64,000 nt of DNA from Knufia peltigerae (taxonomy: Eukaryota; Ascomycota; Eurotiomycetes; Chaetothyriales; Trichomeriaceae). Made by a program: the position numbers and the translations under genes. Below the pieces are notes generated by a model. The model was not told the origin of the DNA, searched no databases, and saw nothing but the letters and a program-made list of their open reading frames with translations. Every line of letters starts with the position of its first letter. Within the stretch, counting starts at the first letter, position 1. The stretch is from the NCBI GenBank assembly GCA_030247855.1, contig JAPDRN010000110.1:51751-115750 (forward strand), given 5' to 3'. Positions 32,682-43,490 of this stretch are shown here, one piece after another.

Positions 32682-33978
32682 TCAGCAGACACGAATCCGC
32701 CCATCCACCCAGCCATGAATCCGTAAAGCAGTGAAATGGCCCAACGGAGTTGACCCATCCACAGAGATTCCTCCCTTGTCAAGGTCGTAAAGGATACTGT
32801 CAATATAGCTGCCGGCAGCGCTCATGTGAAGTATCTTTGCAATGGCCGCGTGGATAGCAAGTAATCGTGGAGAAGGAGGATCAATCGTTCGGGTGTCAGT
32901 CAGGAAAAGTGTACGAGTGACAGGGAAAAGCGGATGGCGTCCTATGCCAGTGTCGGTTGAGTCGATGCGGTAGGTATGTTGTTCGTTTCCTGTGGCCTCA
33001 AAATAGGCCTCGAACCTGCCAAAAAGGTCATGGAAATCATGAGTCAATGTGATCGCATTGCGTGGGCGGTCGATGTTAACGCCTTCAATCAGATGTACCA
33101 CGCCATCGTCGAACATGTTCAAGATTGCAAGCGCTAGTCTTTTTGACTCATCCTTCGAGAAATAGTTAGTTGCCTGTCAGGTCAAAGATGCTCAACAAAT
33201 AGTAGCGAACATACCAACTCTGTCTTCCCACTTGAAAGAGTCATTAACGAGTGAGGCATAATATGTGCCACCTCCAACGTAGTAAACGTGCCTCTTTCTT
33301 CAGACAGGAGATTTCCTTCATCGTCTTGTGCGTTCTCCGCGCCATCCCGAGACACACGCGTCCTCATTTGATCACGGTCAAATGTGCGTGAGATGACACA
33401 GCGATAATGATCACGTATAAGGCATTCATCTCTCAAAGCAGCCAGCCGGTCGGTAGTTCCGGCGATGGTATGTACACTTTGCACGTCGGAAAGGATCGCA
33501 GGCGAAGGTTGAGGGGTTTTTTTCGTTGTAGCTCTCACTAATTGGCGCACCGTCAGCGGATATTAACTATCGAAACTCCGATCAGAATCGTCTTACAGGG
33601 AAGGAAGAAGTTCTCAAAAAGCGTCTGTGCGAAATCTACCAATCTTGGTACGTGTTCGGACGCAGGGGTCGATTCCGACGGCGAAACATCACTCGAGATC
33701 TCTGTATGTCGGAAGAAGAAGCGCAGAAAGTTGTCCTTGGATGTTTCGGATCGCGCGTATTCGTAGGTCAATCGTACGAGAGTGATGGGTTTGTATGGCT
33801 TCGGATCTTGCAACGGTTCGCATGCGTCGATTACTGCAGTAAAAACACGCGTCCAATCCTGTCGTTGTTCGGGGCTGAGCGGCGGAGTTGCTGCGCACAA
33901 ATCAATCACTCCCTCGAGGGACGATTGATGGCGATGATGGGGTTCAGCTGGTGAGCATTGTGCAGTCGACATGTTCAC
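32682..33978 (-). CDS. HNH_2-type endonuclease-like protein, intact motif
   Basis: Three exons on the minus strand: 33978-33597, 33537-33215, and the last ending at 32682. Intron 1 is GTAAGA...AATTAG (59 bases, phase 1). Intron 2 starts GTATGT at 33214. It ends either at CTGACAG (33174; 41 bases, 398-residue protein) or, with a better-placed CTAAC branch point, at an AAG 21 bases further on (33153; 62 bases, 391 residues). The core keeps all HNH elements: CVISRTFDRDQMRTR, LEVAHIMPHSLM, ILNMFDDGVVHLIEG, the Asn of DRPRNAITLT and the His of HDFHDLFG, followed by the family block VTRTLFLTDTRTIDPPSPRL. The usual role is nucleic-acid cleavage, but the biological role of fungal members is unknown. 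It is convergent with the variant copy at 29906-31138. Confidence 0.85.
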
Positions 33979-34229
33979 CGTTGTTCCCTCGAAGTGTAGA
34001 GAACGGTAAATGAAATCTAAACTGCGCTCGAAGAAAGCGATCGCTTAACCTTCCATAATGGTTTGCTCCCAAGCCACAGGAGCTTATGGTACAACCACGC
34101 CTGAGTAACGCCACAAGGTGTGGCTTTGGAAATTCAGGCTTGGCAGGATGCTTTCTCTCCGTTTGGCGACTTTTCGAGAAGTCTAGGCGAGGCGAAAACT
34201 CTCGGATGGGCCACTACACTCATTGCACA

Positions 34230-35110
34230 GAAGGGTGCAGCCTTGTTACTTGCCTGCCCGACCACCCGCCCGTCCTGAGGCTGCTATCATACTTGTCGGT
34301 GCCCTACTGGATGGCTTGGTTGGCTTACCTGCTCCCTGTTGCTAGGCGAGATTTGCCTTGCTTCTGCTTGCCGGTTAATGGCCAACCAGAAGTACAGCCT
34401 ATTGCTTGTCTGCCCGCCCTCCCTGTGGACTGCTCTACTCGATGCCTCCTACTGAATGACTGGTAGGCTATCTACCATCTGTTACCAGGCGAACGCTTTC
34501 CTGCTTACTACATTCAATGCCCAAAGCCGAGATGCCTATTTACTTATCACCCGCTCGACATGACGCCTACTTCTCAGTGCCCTACTGAATTTACCATCTT
34601 GTATGAATTTACCATCTTGTATAAGTACTAAACGATCATGTATGTCTGTCTTTACTACTTGAATCAAGATGCCTATTACTTACTGTTCATCTATCGTGAG
34701 CCTACTTCTTGATGCCCTACTAAATGATCATTAAGCTACACATTCCTTGCTAGTAGGTGATCATGTTCGCTAACGTTACTACTTGAGCCGAGATACCTAG
34801 TGCTTACCACTCGATGTGAGACTACTGCCCGGCCTGGAGCTGTTACTCGGTGCTCTACTGAATGACTAGTAGGCGATCTTTTCTGCCTACTACAGTTGAT
34901 GCCCCAAGCGAGACGTCTATCGCTTACTGCCCCGCTCGTCATGAGACCACCTCTCAGTGCCCCATGGGATGGCCATTAGGCTACACACTGCTAGGCGACC
35001 GTATCCGGCCCGCCTTTGCCACCCCAAGTCGAGGTGTCCATCCCTTGCTGTTCGTCTGTCGTGGGGCTACTTCTCGATGCCCTACCTACACATTCTGTCG
35101 CTTACTGCTG
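34230..35110 (+). repeat. Degenerate array, unit about 100-130 bp
   Basis: Units contain ATGCCCCAAGCGAGACG, TCTATCGCTTACTGCCC, GAGGCTACTTCTCGGTGCCC, GAATGACTAGTAGGCTA and GCTACCTGTTGCTAGGCGA. The same unit fills 53640-55345 and, inverted, parts of 61-63 kb. About seven copies are present here, all divergent. Confidence 0.75.
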
Positions 35111-35469
35111 GGCAACCATGTCCCCTCGCGATCCTGCCCCCGACACGAGGCTTTCTCGGTGCTCTTATTGCAACCACCGTCCAAAATACCTTTCGGAAGG
35201 ACTTGCGGCCATCAACAATATCTTGCAAGACAGCAAACCCGTCTGTCCACCCGGATTCATTCACAAAAATGTCTCACATGGAACCTCACGCATCTGCGGC
35301 CACCGGTGGTGTCTCGCGACAGTCGCATGCGTTCGGGCACTACCGGAATGCCCTCCTTTCCATTGGGTCATGATGGTTTACCCGAACGGTCTCTTGTCCT
35401 GTCGCAGGGTCGTGAGGCGATGACCTCTGAACACCCCTCTCTGGACTTCTCCCTTTGTGACTTCCCGGC

Positions 35470-35925
35470 CTTTTTTGCTGGCACCAGGGATCCATCGCCT
35501 GAAGGGCCCTCGTGCGATTCGTGGGACGCTACTGGTGACCGCAGATGAGAAAGAAGATTCTCGCTTACGTCGATACGTGCGATACCTGTCGGCGAATGAA
35601 GGTCCTCAGGCATAAGCTCTATGGGTAACTACGACCACTTTCTCAACCATAGAGACCGTGGCAAGACATCTCTATGGACGTTATCACAGGCTTATCGCCT
35701 GCGAGTTACCGTGGAATCGCATGTGATGCGATACCAGTGGTGGTAGACAGATTCTCGAAAATGGTGAGTTTCATCCCCTGTCGAGGGACAGTCGACGCTG
35801 TCGAACTGGAACAGTCAGCACTAGAAAGGATAATCGCAGGGTTATCAATGCCCCGAGGTTCATCGTCTCGGACCGAGACACCACCTTCACTTCATCCTAT
35901 CGAGGAGCTCTCAATGTCATCATGA
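35470..35925 (+). pseudogene. Ty3/gypsy-type integrase fragment
   Basis: Successive frames show the end of the zinc-binding domain (YVDTCDTCRRMKVLRHKLYG), the first core aspartate context (DISMDVITGL), DAIPVVVDRFSKMVSFIPC and, after a frameshift, the second aspartate context SDRDTTFTSSY. At least three stops and one frameshift are present and the C-terminal glutamate is missing. Neither a reverse transcriptase nor long terminal repeats are recognisable nearby, so it is an isolated relic of a fungal LTR retrotransposon. Confidence 0.75.
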
Positions 35926-36576
35926 GATGACTCCTCATGAGGCGGAGTTGTGAGAGCGAGGCGGAGGCGTTGCTCCGCCTCCTAGACATTCCATGGTATT
36001 GCAATGATTCTAAGGTCGTAAAGAGGTAGGCAAGAGCAATTTTCTATAGAACTTACCGTAGAAAAAGCTTCTCACCGCATTAATAACCATGGAGTCAGCA
36101 TCATCGTCCTCCTTCCTCCAATCAAACCCTCTAAACCACCGAGCGATTAGGCGGCGAATAGACGGCCAGGAATAGTATCAAGTCAAGCGCCCTCCTAATC
36201 AACGACGAAGGTCTCATATCTCGGCCATCTGTTACGTTTCGCTCCACCTGAGGTGTCACTGCACGTAGGGTTTCTTGGTAAGTGGGAAGTATAAGAGGGA
36301 CAATGTCTCTGAGGGCGTGTAGTATGCTGAGCGTACTGGTATACTAGAAGCGAAGTGATCACAACCAAAACGTATGGGTATGATCGTGAACGAAGTTGAC
36401 TACGTGGTAAAGCTATGTAACGACCGTTGTTCATGTATTCCTTCGCGCTCAGCGGTGCTCAGTGATGCTCAGTGTTCCTGCCTCGTAGGGTCAACTGCTG
36501 TCGTCACAGCTTTGTCTGCGGCCTGTAGGCCAGGCCTGTTCGTAACATCAAGGGCCTTCTAATTACTCCGCGAATT
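35926..36576. other. Intergenic stretch between transposon relics
   Basis: A CTCCGCCTC-rich inverted segment (GGCGGAG...CTCCGCC) lies near 35940-35985. No gene is supported. Confidence 0.35.
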
Positions 36577-36810
36577 GATTGGACAGATAACCAGCATAAC
36601 ATCTTTAAATGGTGGGAGAACTCAGGCCATCCTCATCTATCTCAGATGGCTCATGACATCCTATCCATTCCTACAACTTCGGCAGAGATTGAACGAGCCT
36701 TTACCTCTGCTAAACGGACGATTACTTTTGATCGCAATAGGCTGGTGGTTGACAACTTCGAAAGGCTGCAAACGCATAAGCATTGGCTTGATTCTGGCAT
36801 CATATCATGA
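36577..36810 (+). pseudogene. hAT transposase C-terminal dimerisation domain fragment
   Basis: One open frame reads NIFKWWENSGHPHLSQMAHD, ILSIPTTSAEIERAFTSAKR and TITFDRNRLVVDNFERLQTHK, ending HWLDSGIIS and a stop. This is the hAT dimerisation signature (WW...LSxMAxDILSIPxTSAxxERxFS...). The rest of the transposase is absent upstream, where a stop occurs about 50 bases before. The conserved block itself is free of stops, so the insertion may be younger than the gypsy relic. Confidence 0.85.
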
Positions 36811-37759
36811 TCCTATTTATAGAAATATGAGGCCATATATGAGGCGAGAAAAGAGGCCGAGGCGCAGGAGTCATCTCTTGAATTCATTGCTTGTACCTTG
36901 CGACTCACAGACTTTTCTTAATCGCCTACGACCAGCGCGAAGGAAGCATGCGAAGCACGCCGAGCACGACCAGTGATAGATGAAGAATCGACAGACTCAC
37001 AAGGTCTGTCAGGTCCAAGTATGCAGCACGACACATAGTTACTACAATGATTCTGTAACTTTTTCCGAAGGACATCTTGGATGTGTTGAGTGCAAGTCCT
37101 TCGGAACGGTGTTTTGGGTGTGTCGCGCAATAATAAATAATTGCAAGGCCTAATTATGTAGGGTGTCATGGTTGCAAACCCTCAGTATTATCAAGCTTGA
37201 GTGTGTTGCGAAATAATAATCACAAGTTCTGATCATCTTGGGTTGTGTCATCAAGTGTGGTGCACATATCCTAGATAGTTTAAGCTCGGTGCGCATTTAT
37301 CCTATTAGATATTTTGAATGATTGCGCATTTCATCCAAGATAAATACATAGAATGAATGACATGATTAACCCAATCAAATGAGAGGAGTGTGTCAGACAG
37401 TGACATCATATTATTGCCAAGAATTTGTTGTTGACTGCCAGGAGTTGCGCAGATGGTTGAACTTGGTGACCACAGAAGGGAAGACCTGTGATGCCAGAGG
37501 ATCACATGAGGTCGCGTGGCGCCGAGCGCTACTACACTTGCTATTGATGGCAGAGGGAAGTACTTTGGCTGCAATAGTTGTGACTTGGTGGCCACCAGAG
37601 AGGGCTGCACTACCTACACTGCCTACTGACTGCTGATGAGAGCTAAACACTAGTCAGATGATCAGAATCTTGACAACTCAGTACTCCGTAGCAATCAACG
37701 TGTTGGCTGGTTGGTGGTTCTGAAGGCACTCTCCATCAGCAGACCCAAATGTAACAAAG
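36811..37759. other. Intergenic stretch with two AT-rich tandem units
   Basis: GTCGCGCAATAATAAATAAT near 37120 and GTTGCGAAATAATAATCACA near 37204 head two related units of about 80 bases, and a third relative lies near 49757. A minus-strand and a plus-strand frame of 85-101 codons overlap at 37305-37650 but neither is recognised. Confidence 0.4.
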
Positions 37760-37950
37760 TCTAACCTGTAAGAATATGGCCTTACAGCGGAGCTTGTTGC
37801 CTTCGTTTCGGGGGCGTCAACAGGTCTAACTCCCGGGTAAGCAATGTAACAAGTTCTAGCCCGTAAGAAAATCCCCCTTCTGTGGATGTCATTACAATAC
37901 GGCCTATTACTGTCACTTCTGGGGCAGCAATACCGCTAACGTCTGCCCTG
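37760..37950 (-). repeat. Short block of the 23.8-24.6 kb array family
   Basis: It repeats AGTCTAACCTGTAAGAA, TTACAGCGGAGCTTGTT, GGGGGCGTCAACAGGTCTAA and GGGTAAGCAATGTAACAAG, matching units of the array at 23790-24565 in the same orientation. Confidence 0.65.
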
Positions 37951-38269
37951 TAAAAGTTCCGACGAAGCGTCCGAACGCCACCCTCCTGCCTGGCGCGTCG
38001 TCGTCGACGGGATGGTTCCACCACAACAACTCTGGATCTCTGGATCTGCCTTGACCCTTGTCACGTCGGCACCCCTGTCCGAGAGAAGGATCCGAAGTTG
38101 AGACCAACATGCCTCGATGAGATAGAGCTGTGAGGGCTTCGGGGCATGCAGGGACTTTGACATTTCGACTACTGTGCGAAAGTGAAACGTACAGCAAGCC
38201 ACCCTCTTTTTTTTCTCGATCTTTCCTGACCCTCCTTGCGTTGACACTTTGTTTTGACCGACCAACGCG

Positions 38270-38508
38270 GAGCATATACTCTCAGAAACCCAACCTCTGT
38301 GTGGGGAGTACCAGATCAACACACTCGCCTCAACAAACATAAAAAGAGTCCCTCTTCCCACCATCATCATCTCAACACCTTCTTCTCCCCAACATCTTCC
38401 CCTTCTTCTACTACCATTAATACTTGTACTCTGTACTTCCTTGACTGATCCTACTTACCACCACTCTTCATTCACACCCACTTCCCCCACAAAACGACAA
38501 CAATCAAG
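38270..38508 (+). promoter_or_regulatory. TATA-like box and CT-rich leader of the acidic gene
   Basis: A CATATACT element at 38273-38280 is followed by about 150 bases almost free of G on the plus strand, ending in CAATCAAGATG. This is a typical fungal core promoter and leader arrangement and supports the start at 38509. Confidence 0.55.
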
Positions 38509-39832
38509 ATGCCCTGTCGATACGTCTTCTACAATGTCGTCGACATCAACGGTCCGGAATGGAGTGACCGACGGGCATACCCGGACATCTTCGACGTGAC
38601 GATCGCCGACGTCGCCGTCCTCACCAACCTCGGGATCAGGAGACAGTCACAGTTCACCGACGACATGCTCCGCGTACCGGGTTGGGAGGGCTACGCGGGC
38701 TTTCACGAAGACTTACTATGTACGAGGACCTACCCTTTCCACATCTTATCCCTCGTTTCCCCCTCACCCACCCGGTTTGACAAGACAACCCCGCGACATC
38801 ACAGGAACCTGGTTTGCTGACCGTGTCCCTTTTTTAGCCCCGAGCGGTGTGCTGCTCTTCACCAGAAATGCCAGCAGGGGACAGGCCGATCCCGAGCGGC
38901 AAATTCAACTCCGAGCCTTGGCCAACGAGGTGGCTTCTACACCTTGTCTGAGATTCTGTCGGGATTACCCGCACCATTGGACGACGCCCTTGCTGCCGTG
39001 TTTTTTGGCCCCCCCGGGCATACCGTTTGCGATGACGGCGAACGCGAACAGAATGACGGTGAGGTTCGACCCCATCGCGTTTCCGGAGGAGCACATCCCC
39101 GGGGAGGAAAATTGGGCCCCATCCGGGGGTTGGGACGTGTCGGAGGATGAGGAGGAGGAGGATTACGAGAGTTCACGAGGTGAGAATGACGAGGAAGAGG
39201 GAGAGGGAGAGGAGGAAGAGAGAGGAGAGGAAGAGAGAGGAGAGGAAGAGGAGGAGAATGAAGATGAGGACGATGAGGGAGACGAAGACGAGGAGGAAGA
39301 TGAGGAGGGAGATAAGGAGGGAGACGAAGATGAGGAGAAAGACGAAGATAGGGAGGGAGATGAAGATGAAAAGGCAGACCAAGAGGAGGAGGAAGACGAA
39401 GACGGGGAGGGGGAGGAGGAAAGAGGTGAACGCCCACCACCTTGGACATCGTTGACGACGGAATCCCTCGAGAGACTATTGGTGTCGCGGTTTGAAAAAA
39501 GGGGCTTCAGGTTCTCCAGGAGCCCGCTGGAGGACCTCTTGTTCACCTCGCAGTCGATCGTGAGGATCATGTCGCGCACGTCGAGCGCCCACCAGGTCGC
39601 GGTCTCGACGTGGCTCGGGCTCATCTCCGGACTGCTGACCAGCACGGTGAGGTTCATGCCGTTGTCCGACAGCGTCACGGGATCCGTGGACAGGTGCCTG
39701 GCGGCGTTGGTGTTGCTCGAGAGAATGTCGACGTCGCCATTCTTTTCTCCGACGCCGCCGAGTTGGCTCGAGAAAGGGTCAACCGTCGCCCTGCACAGGT
39801 GCATCGAAGAGGTGTTGGAGTGGCAGTCGTGA
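38509..39832 (+). CDS. Spliced gene for a protein with a 100-residue acidic domain
   Basis: Exon 1 (38509-38719) encodes MPCRYVFYNVVDINGPEWSD and about 50 more ordered-looking residues. A 118-base intron GTACGA...TTTTTTAG (branch point CTGAC) joins it in phase 1 to exon 2 (38838-39832), for 401 residues. Residues about 171-268 are almost entirely Glu, Asp, Gly and Arg. The C-terminal 130 residues (ESLERLLVSRFEKRGFRFSR and following) could fold. No domain is recognised; long acidic tracts occur in histone-binding and other nuclear proteins, which is only a guess here. Between about 38925 and 39010 a different frame (SEILSGLPAPLDDALAAVFF) looks more protein-like than the annotated one, so two compensating indels or an assembly error in a C-run are possible. 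Confidence 0.6.
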
Positions 39833-40012
39833 TCATCGTCGGCATCCAACGAGGGGTCGATGGACACGTACAACAACAAAGTGTCCGGTGAGGTCTACGA
39901 TTTCCATGTGTCCCGAGTCCGTATGTACAAGTTCTTCCGAAAGGTCATATCTTTGGAATGTATTTATACTTTTGTACTTGTAACTCGTTCCCAAAAGGTG
40001 TTTTGAATGTAA

Positions 40013-40406
40013 TGTCATGACTGTGCGTTTGAAACACGACCAAAGAATTTCAGCACGAAGGAGGGTCTATGGATGGTGTCGAGGCCAGTGCAGCGAGCAA
40101 TCAGCACTGGTCACATGATCAGGATCTTGGCATACAAATGATGACTTCGTACGGAGGTTCTTGGCAGCTTGATGGCTTAGTCACCCAATAATTCCTGTTC
40201 ACAGGATCAGGGCAAGTGTTCCGAGTTAACTCTGCAAAACGACTCCAAGATCACGTGTGTAATTCTGGTGTCGAGGCTGTCAGGATCTTGATCATGTGAC
40301 TGGTGCTGCGACTTGTCTCGAGTGTGCGCGCAGCACCCAAACACTGCGCTGCGGCCTCGACTCCTTCGTAACGGATTCCATCCATCCAAACCCATAAGTC
40401 GTGACA
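40013..40406 (+). mobile_element. Non-autonomous TIR element, full-length copy (394 bp)
   Basis: The ends TGTCATGACTGTGCGTTTG and CCAAACCCATAAGTCGTGACA are inverted repeats. The interior includes GAAACACGACCAAAGAATTT, ATGATCAGGATCTTG, AAGATCACGTGTGTAATTCT and CTGCGCTGCGGCCTCGACTC. It matches 32242-32586 at both ends and 19955-20120 internally. No open frame of interest and no clear target-site duplication are seen. Confidence 0.7.
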
Positions 40407-41274
40407 TCGATACTCGAGTCGTTGTTACTGTCCTTGTGGATGTTTCTCCCGATGGGTGCCGAAAATTCGGGGCCCATGGCGTCTCGTCCGTCGTCACCGA
40501 GTCTCCCTGTTCTTTTGTTGGTGTTCCTGGAGGGTCCCAAATCGTCGTATGAAGCCGACTCGAGGGTCCGGATCCAACAGGTGCCAGGGGGGGCATCACA
40601 TCTGATCCACCCTTTCAAAGGGTTGGTTCCGACATGACCATGGCAAAGTCCCGACTCGGTTCCGTGGTCGTTCGCGGCAGTTGTACAGTAGAGATTGCCC
40701 GACTTTGCCTGAGCGCCGCTGTCGGACCTCAACCCTCGAATCTCTCCTTTGGTTGCCTCGGGATTGTCAAGGGAGGGTTACCCGACGCCGAAGGAGACGA
40801 CAAAGACAACGAAACCCTCTTTCCGACTCATATCACGAGCACAGACACAAGCCTTGCGACCGAATAGTTTTTGGTTTCTTGGTTCTTTGGGTTTGTGTTT
40901 GGTGTTTTGGGTCGCTGCTTTTGATGGTTGGCTTAGTCAGTCTTTGATTTCCCTATACTCTGTAATAGCAGCCAGGAATAATTTCACAAGAGTTTCTTAC
41001 CCCTCACTTGACCACCAGTCAATAATTTTACCCCTCACAGCTCAAAGGTCGTCCAGGAGTAATCCTTCAGCGCTCGAGGGTGAGTCCAAGGAGTGTGTAA
41101 ACCTTCACCACTCAAAGTTCAAACTTTAAATGGTTTTCAATGACTCATCCAACCACTCTTCTCTCATCTCATTGGTCAATAATGTCAAATATCCTAAATA
41201 TCTAGGATTATTGCGCACCACATCCTAACTATTTTGGAGTTGTAATAATTGACTCCGGCAGTATGTGTGCAGCA
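40407..41274. other. Intergenic stretch without a supported gene
   Basis: A plus-strand frame at 40634-40867 (MTMAKSRLGSVVVRGSCTVE and following, ending acidic) is protein-like but has no recognised domain and no splice partner. The right end is AT-rich and contains ATCCTAAATATCTAGGATTA, an inverted repeat. Confidence 0.35.
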
Positions 41275-42480
41275 TGTAGCATAATGGCCTTCTTCAGTAG
41301 GGCACCGTGAAGTATGATAGCAGCCTCAGTCTCCGGTTAGGCATCAAACCGTCAAGCAGGTGGAGAGAGATTGGCACGTTTCGAGCACAGTCCGAGACGA
41401 TAAAGGGTCGCCTCACTTTGGGAGGGTCGAGCAGTAATTGGAGGCCTCACTTTTGAGTATCATTGAGTAGCGATAGGCCACACACACTCTGGGCACCATA
41501 AGGGACATGGCTCTTAGGCGGCATCAGGTAGCGACAACGTCTGATTTCGGGGCAGTAATAGGGCTTCAGGTTGGGGGAGCATTGGGCGGAAATGAGTCTC
41601 GCTTCGGGGTAGTAATGGGTCTTAACCTTGGGCAGCAATTAGGCGCACACACCCTTGGGTGGTAGTAATCATCGGGATAAGAATATGGGCGGCATCACTC
41701 TTTTAGGCGTCACAGTACACACACACCTCACACTTTAGGTGACGGACGATCTTCGGATTAGTATTGAAGCCGTCAACTTTTGAGTTGGCATTATGAGTGA
41801 GGTCTGGGCAGAAGGCATATATTCAAATCAGAAAGACTCCCTACAAGGCCTCCTCATCCGGGGTCAGTGGCATTGGAGAGACTTTGCTTTGCGCGTATAT
41901 GGCTACAGTAGGTAGAGATGAGGGCCTTCGCTTCGGGGCAGCAATAGGTCACACCTTGGGCAGCAACAGGGCTTCAGGTTGTGAGAGCATTGACCAGAAA
42001 TGAGCCTCGAAATGAGTCTCGTAATGAGTCTCGCTTCAGGCAGTGATAGGTTACACACTGGGTAGTATCAGACAGTAATGGACGTCGCGTCGAGCAAGCG
42101 TTTTAAGGAGCGAATAGGCCACACCCTGAGTAGTAATGAGACATGAATCTGGGCAGTACCGGGTAGCACTAGAGTGTCAAGTAATGGTAGTAACAGGCCA
42201 CATCTTGAGACTCACTCTGGGGCAGTAATAAGTCTCACTTCGGGTAGTAATAGGGCTAAAGTTGTAGTAGTAATGGGCGGTAATGAGTCTCGATTCGAGC
42301 AGTAATGAGCCTCAATCTGGGACTCATACTGGGCGGTATCGGGCGGCAGATAGGTCTCGCTTTAGGGCGGCAATGAGAAGTACACACCTTGGCTAAGTCT
42401 GGGTGTTGGGGGTGGCATACATTCCAATTGGAAAGACTCCCTACAGGGCCTTCTCACTCGGGGCGTTGGCATTAGAGAGA
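41275..42480 (-). repeat. Degenerate array, GGGCAGTAATGAGTCTC type
   Basis: About thirty short units carry GGGCAGTAAT, GAGTCTCGCTTCGGG, TAGGTCACACCTTGGGCAG and similar. Read on the minus strand this gives ACTGCCC and CCCGAAGCGAGAC, the core of the plus-strand arrays. Two copies of a longer block (GAAAGACTCCCTACAAGGCC and GGCATTGGAGAGACTTCGCT) flank the right half at about 41828-41890 and 42428-42490, 600 bases apart. Confidence 0.75.
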
Positions 42481-42594
42481 CTTCGCTTTACTCGTACACT
42501 AGCTGGATGCCAACAGCGGTGCCCAACAGTATATCGCACACTCACAACCAGTCAAACACGTACGAGGACACTCCGTCAGCCCACTCTCCGACCC

Positions 42595-43250
42595 GTCGCG
42601 AGAGTATGTTGATCTGGTGTGATGAGTTGTGGGATGTGCGGCATCGCCTCGCAGGCTCAGCGTCCAGCTAGTGTGCCCGGTCCACTTACAATTCGCTAGC
42701 AAGTACAGCAGAGTGGGTTGTTTGGTCTCGAACCCCGGACGGGTTGGCTCACACTTGTCCAAGTCGGGGTGTGGTGTCAGCGATTGTCTTGACTTCTCAT
42801 CCACCAACACTCCTTGGGAGGTTTGTTGATCTGGCGTCTGAGAGCTAGCTTCACTCGGAGACTCGAATGGACCGGACTCGTACACGATGACTGGTTGCGG
42901 GTGTGCGGCACAGCCGACGGCGTCCAGCTGGCGCCCATTTAGCGCCCAGCTGGTGTCCAGCCGGATTCCCGTCCCACCTCGCTTCGCCGTAAAGTGGTGT
43001 TGGTGTTTTGCAACAGGTTTCGAACCCCGGACGGGTTGGCTGGACCTAGTTCGAGGCTCAAAGGTGAGTTTCCTTGATTTTTTCCCTTCGAACCACGGAG
43101 CTACGCTACTCCGTTACTAGCCCGCGAGGTTTGTTGATCATCACATGCGGCACCGTTTTGACGCCCACTTGGTCTGTCCAGCTGGTGTCCCGTCCCACAT
43201 CGCTTCGCCGCAAAGTGTCCAGTCGGTGTGTGTCCCACCCCTCCTTTTCA
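42595..43250 (+). repeat. Dispersed repeat with tRNA-like B-box motif, several units
   Basis: Three to four units share GTTGATCTGGTGTGATG, GGCGTCCAGCTGGTGTCC, CCCACCTCGCTTCGCCG and a CTCGAACCCCGGACGGGTT block. The last resembles a tRNA T-arm/RNA polymerase III B box (GGTTCGAANCC). No A box or acceptor stem could be recognised, so a tRNA-derived SINE is only one possibility. Confidence 0.5.
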
Positions 43251-43490
43251 GTAGGCGTTGGCAATCATGGAGGGCCAGACTTCGAGACCAAAACGATCTT
43301 CCCGTCTTGCCGTCAAGTCACCAATAAAGTCTCTTCCGACAACGGACAACTTTCTACGGTACACAATGAGAGGATGATGACCCCTCCGGACATCCTGTGG
43401 TTGACTGACGTACCCTACTGCAACAATGTCGTGTAACCAGGCTACGGACCTTTTCACACTCATGATTGACCTGCCACAAAAAAGACTCAT
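43248..43490 (-). CDS. Hypothetical 80-codon frame, possibly a gene fragment
   Basis: The minus-strand frame contains DIVAVGYVSQPQDVRRGHHP followed by KLSVVGRDFIGDLTARREDR, which is protein-like in composition, and ends EVWPSMIANAY. No family is recognised. It abuts the repeat units on one side, so it may be a remnant of a gene interrupted by them. Confidence 0.25.
   Translation of the reverse strand: MSLFCGRSIMSVKRSVAWLHDIVAVGYVSQPQDVRRGHHPLIVYRRKLSVVGRDFIGDLTARREDRFGLEVWPSMIANAY

Noticed and set aside
42720..42745. Possible tRNA gene at the TCTCGAACCCCGGACGGG block
   Set aside because: Only a T-arm-like segment is present. No acceptor stem, D-arm or anticodon arm could be placed at the right distances.
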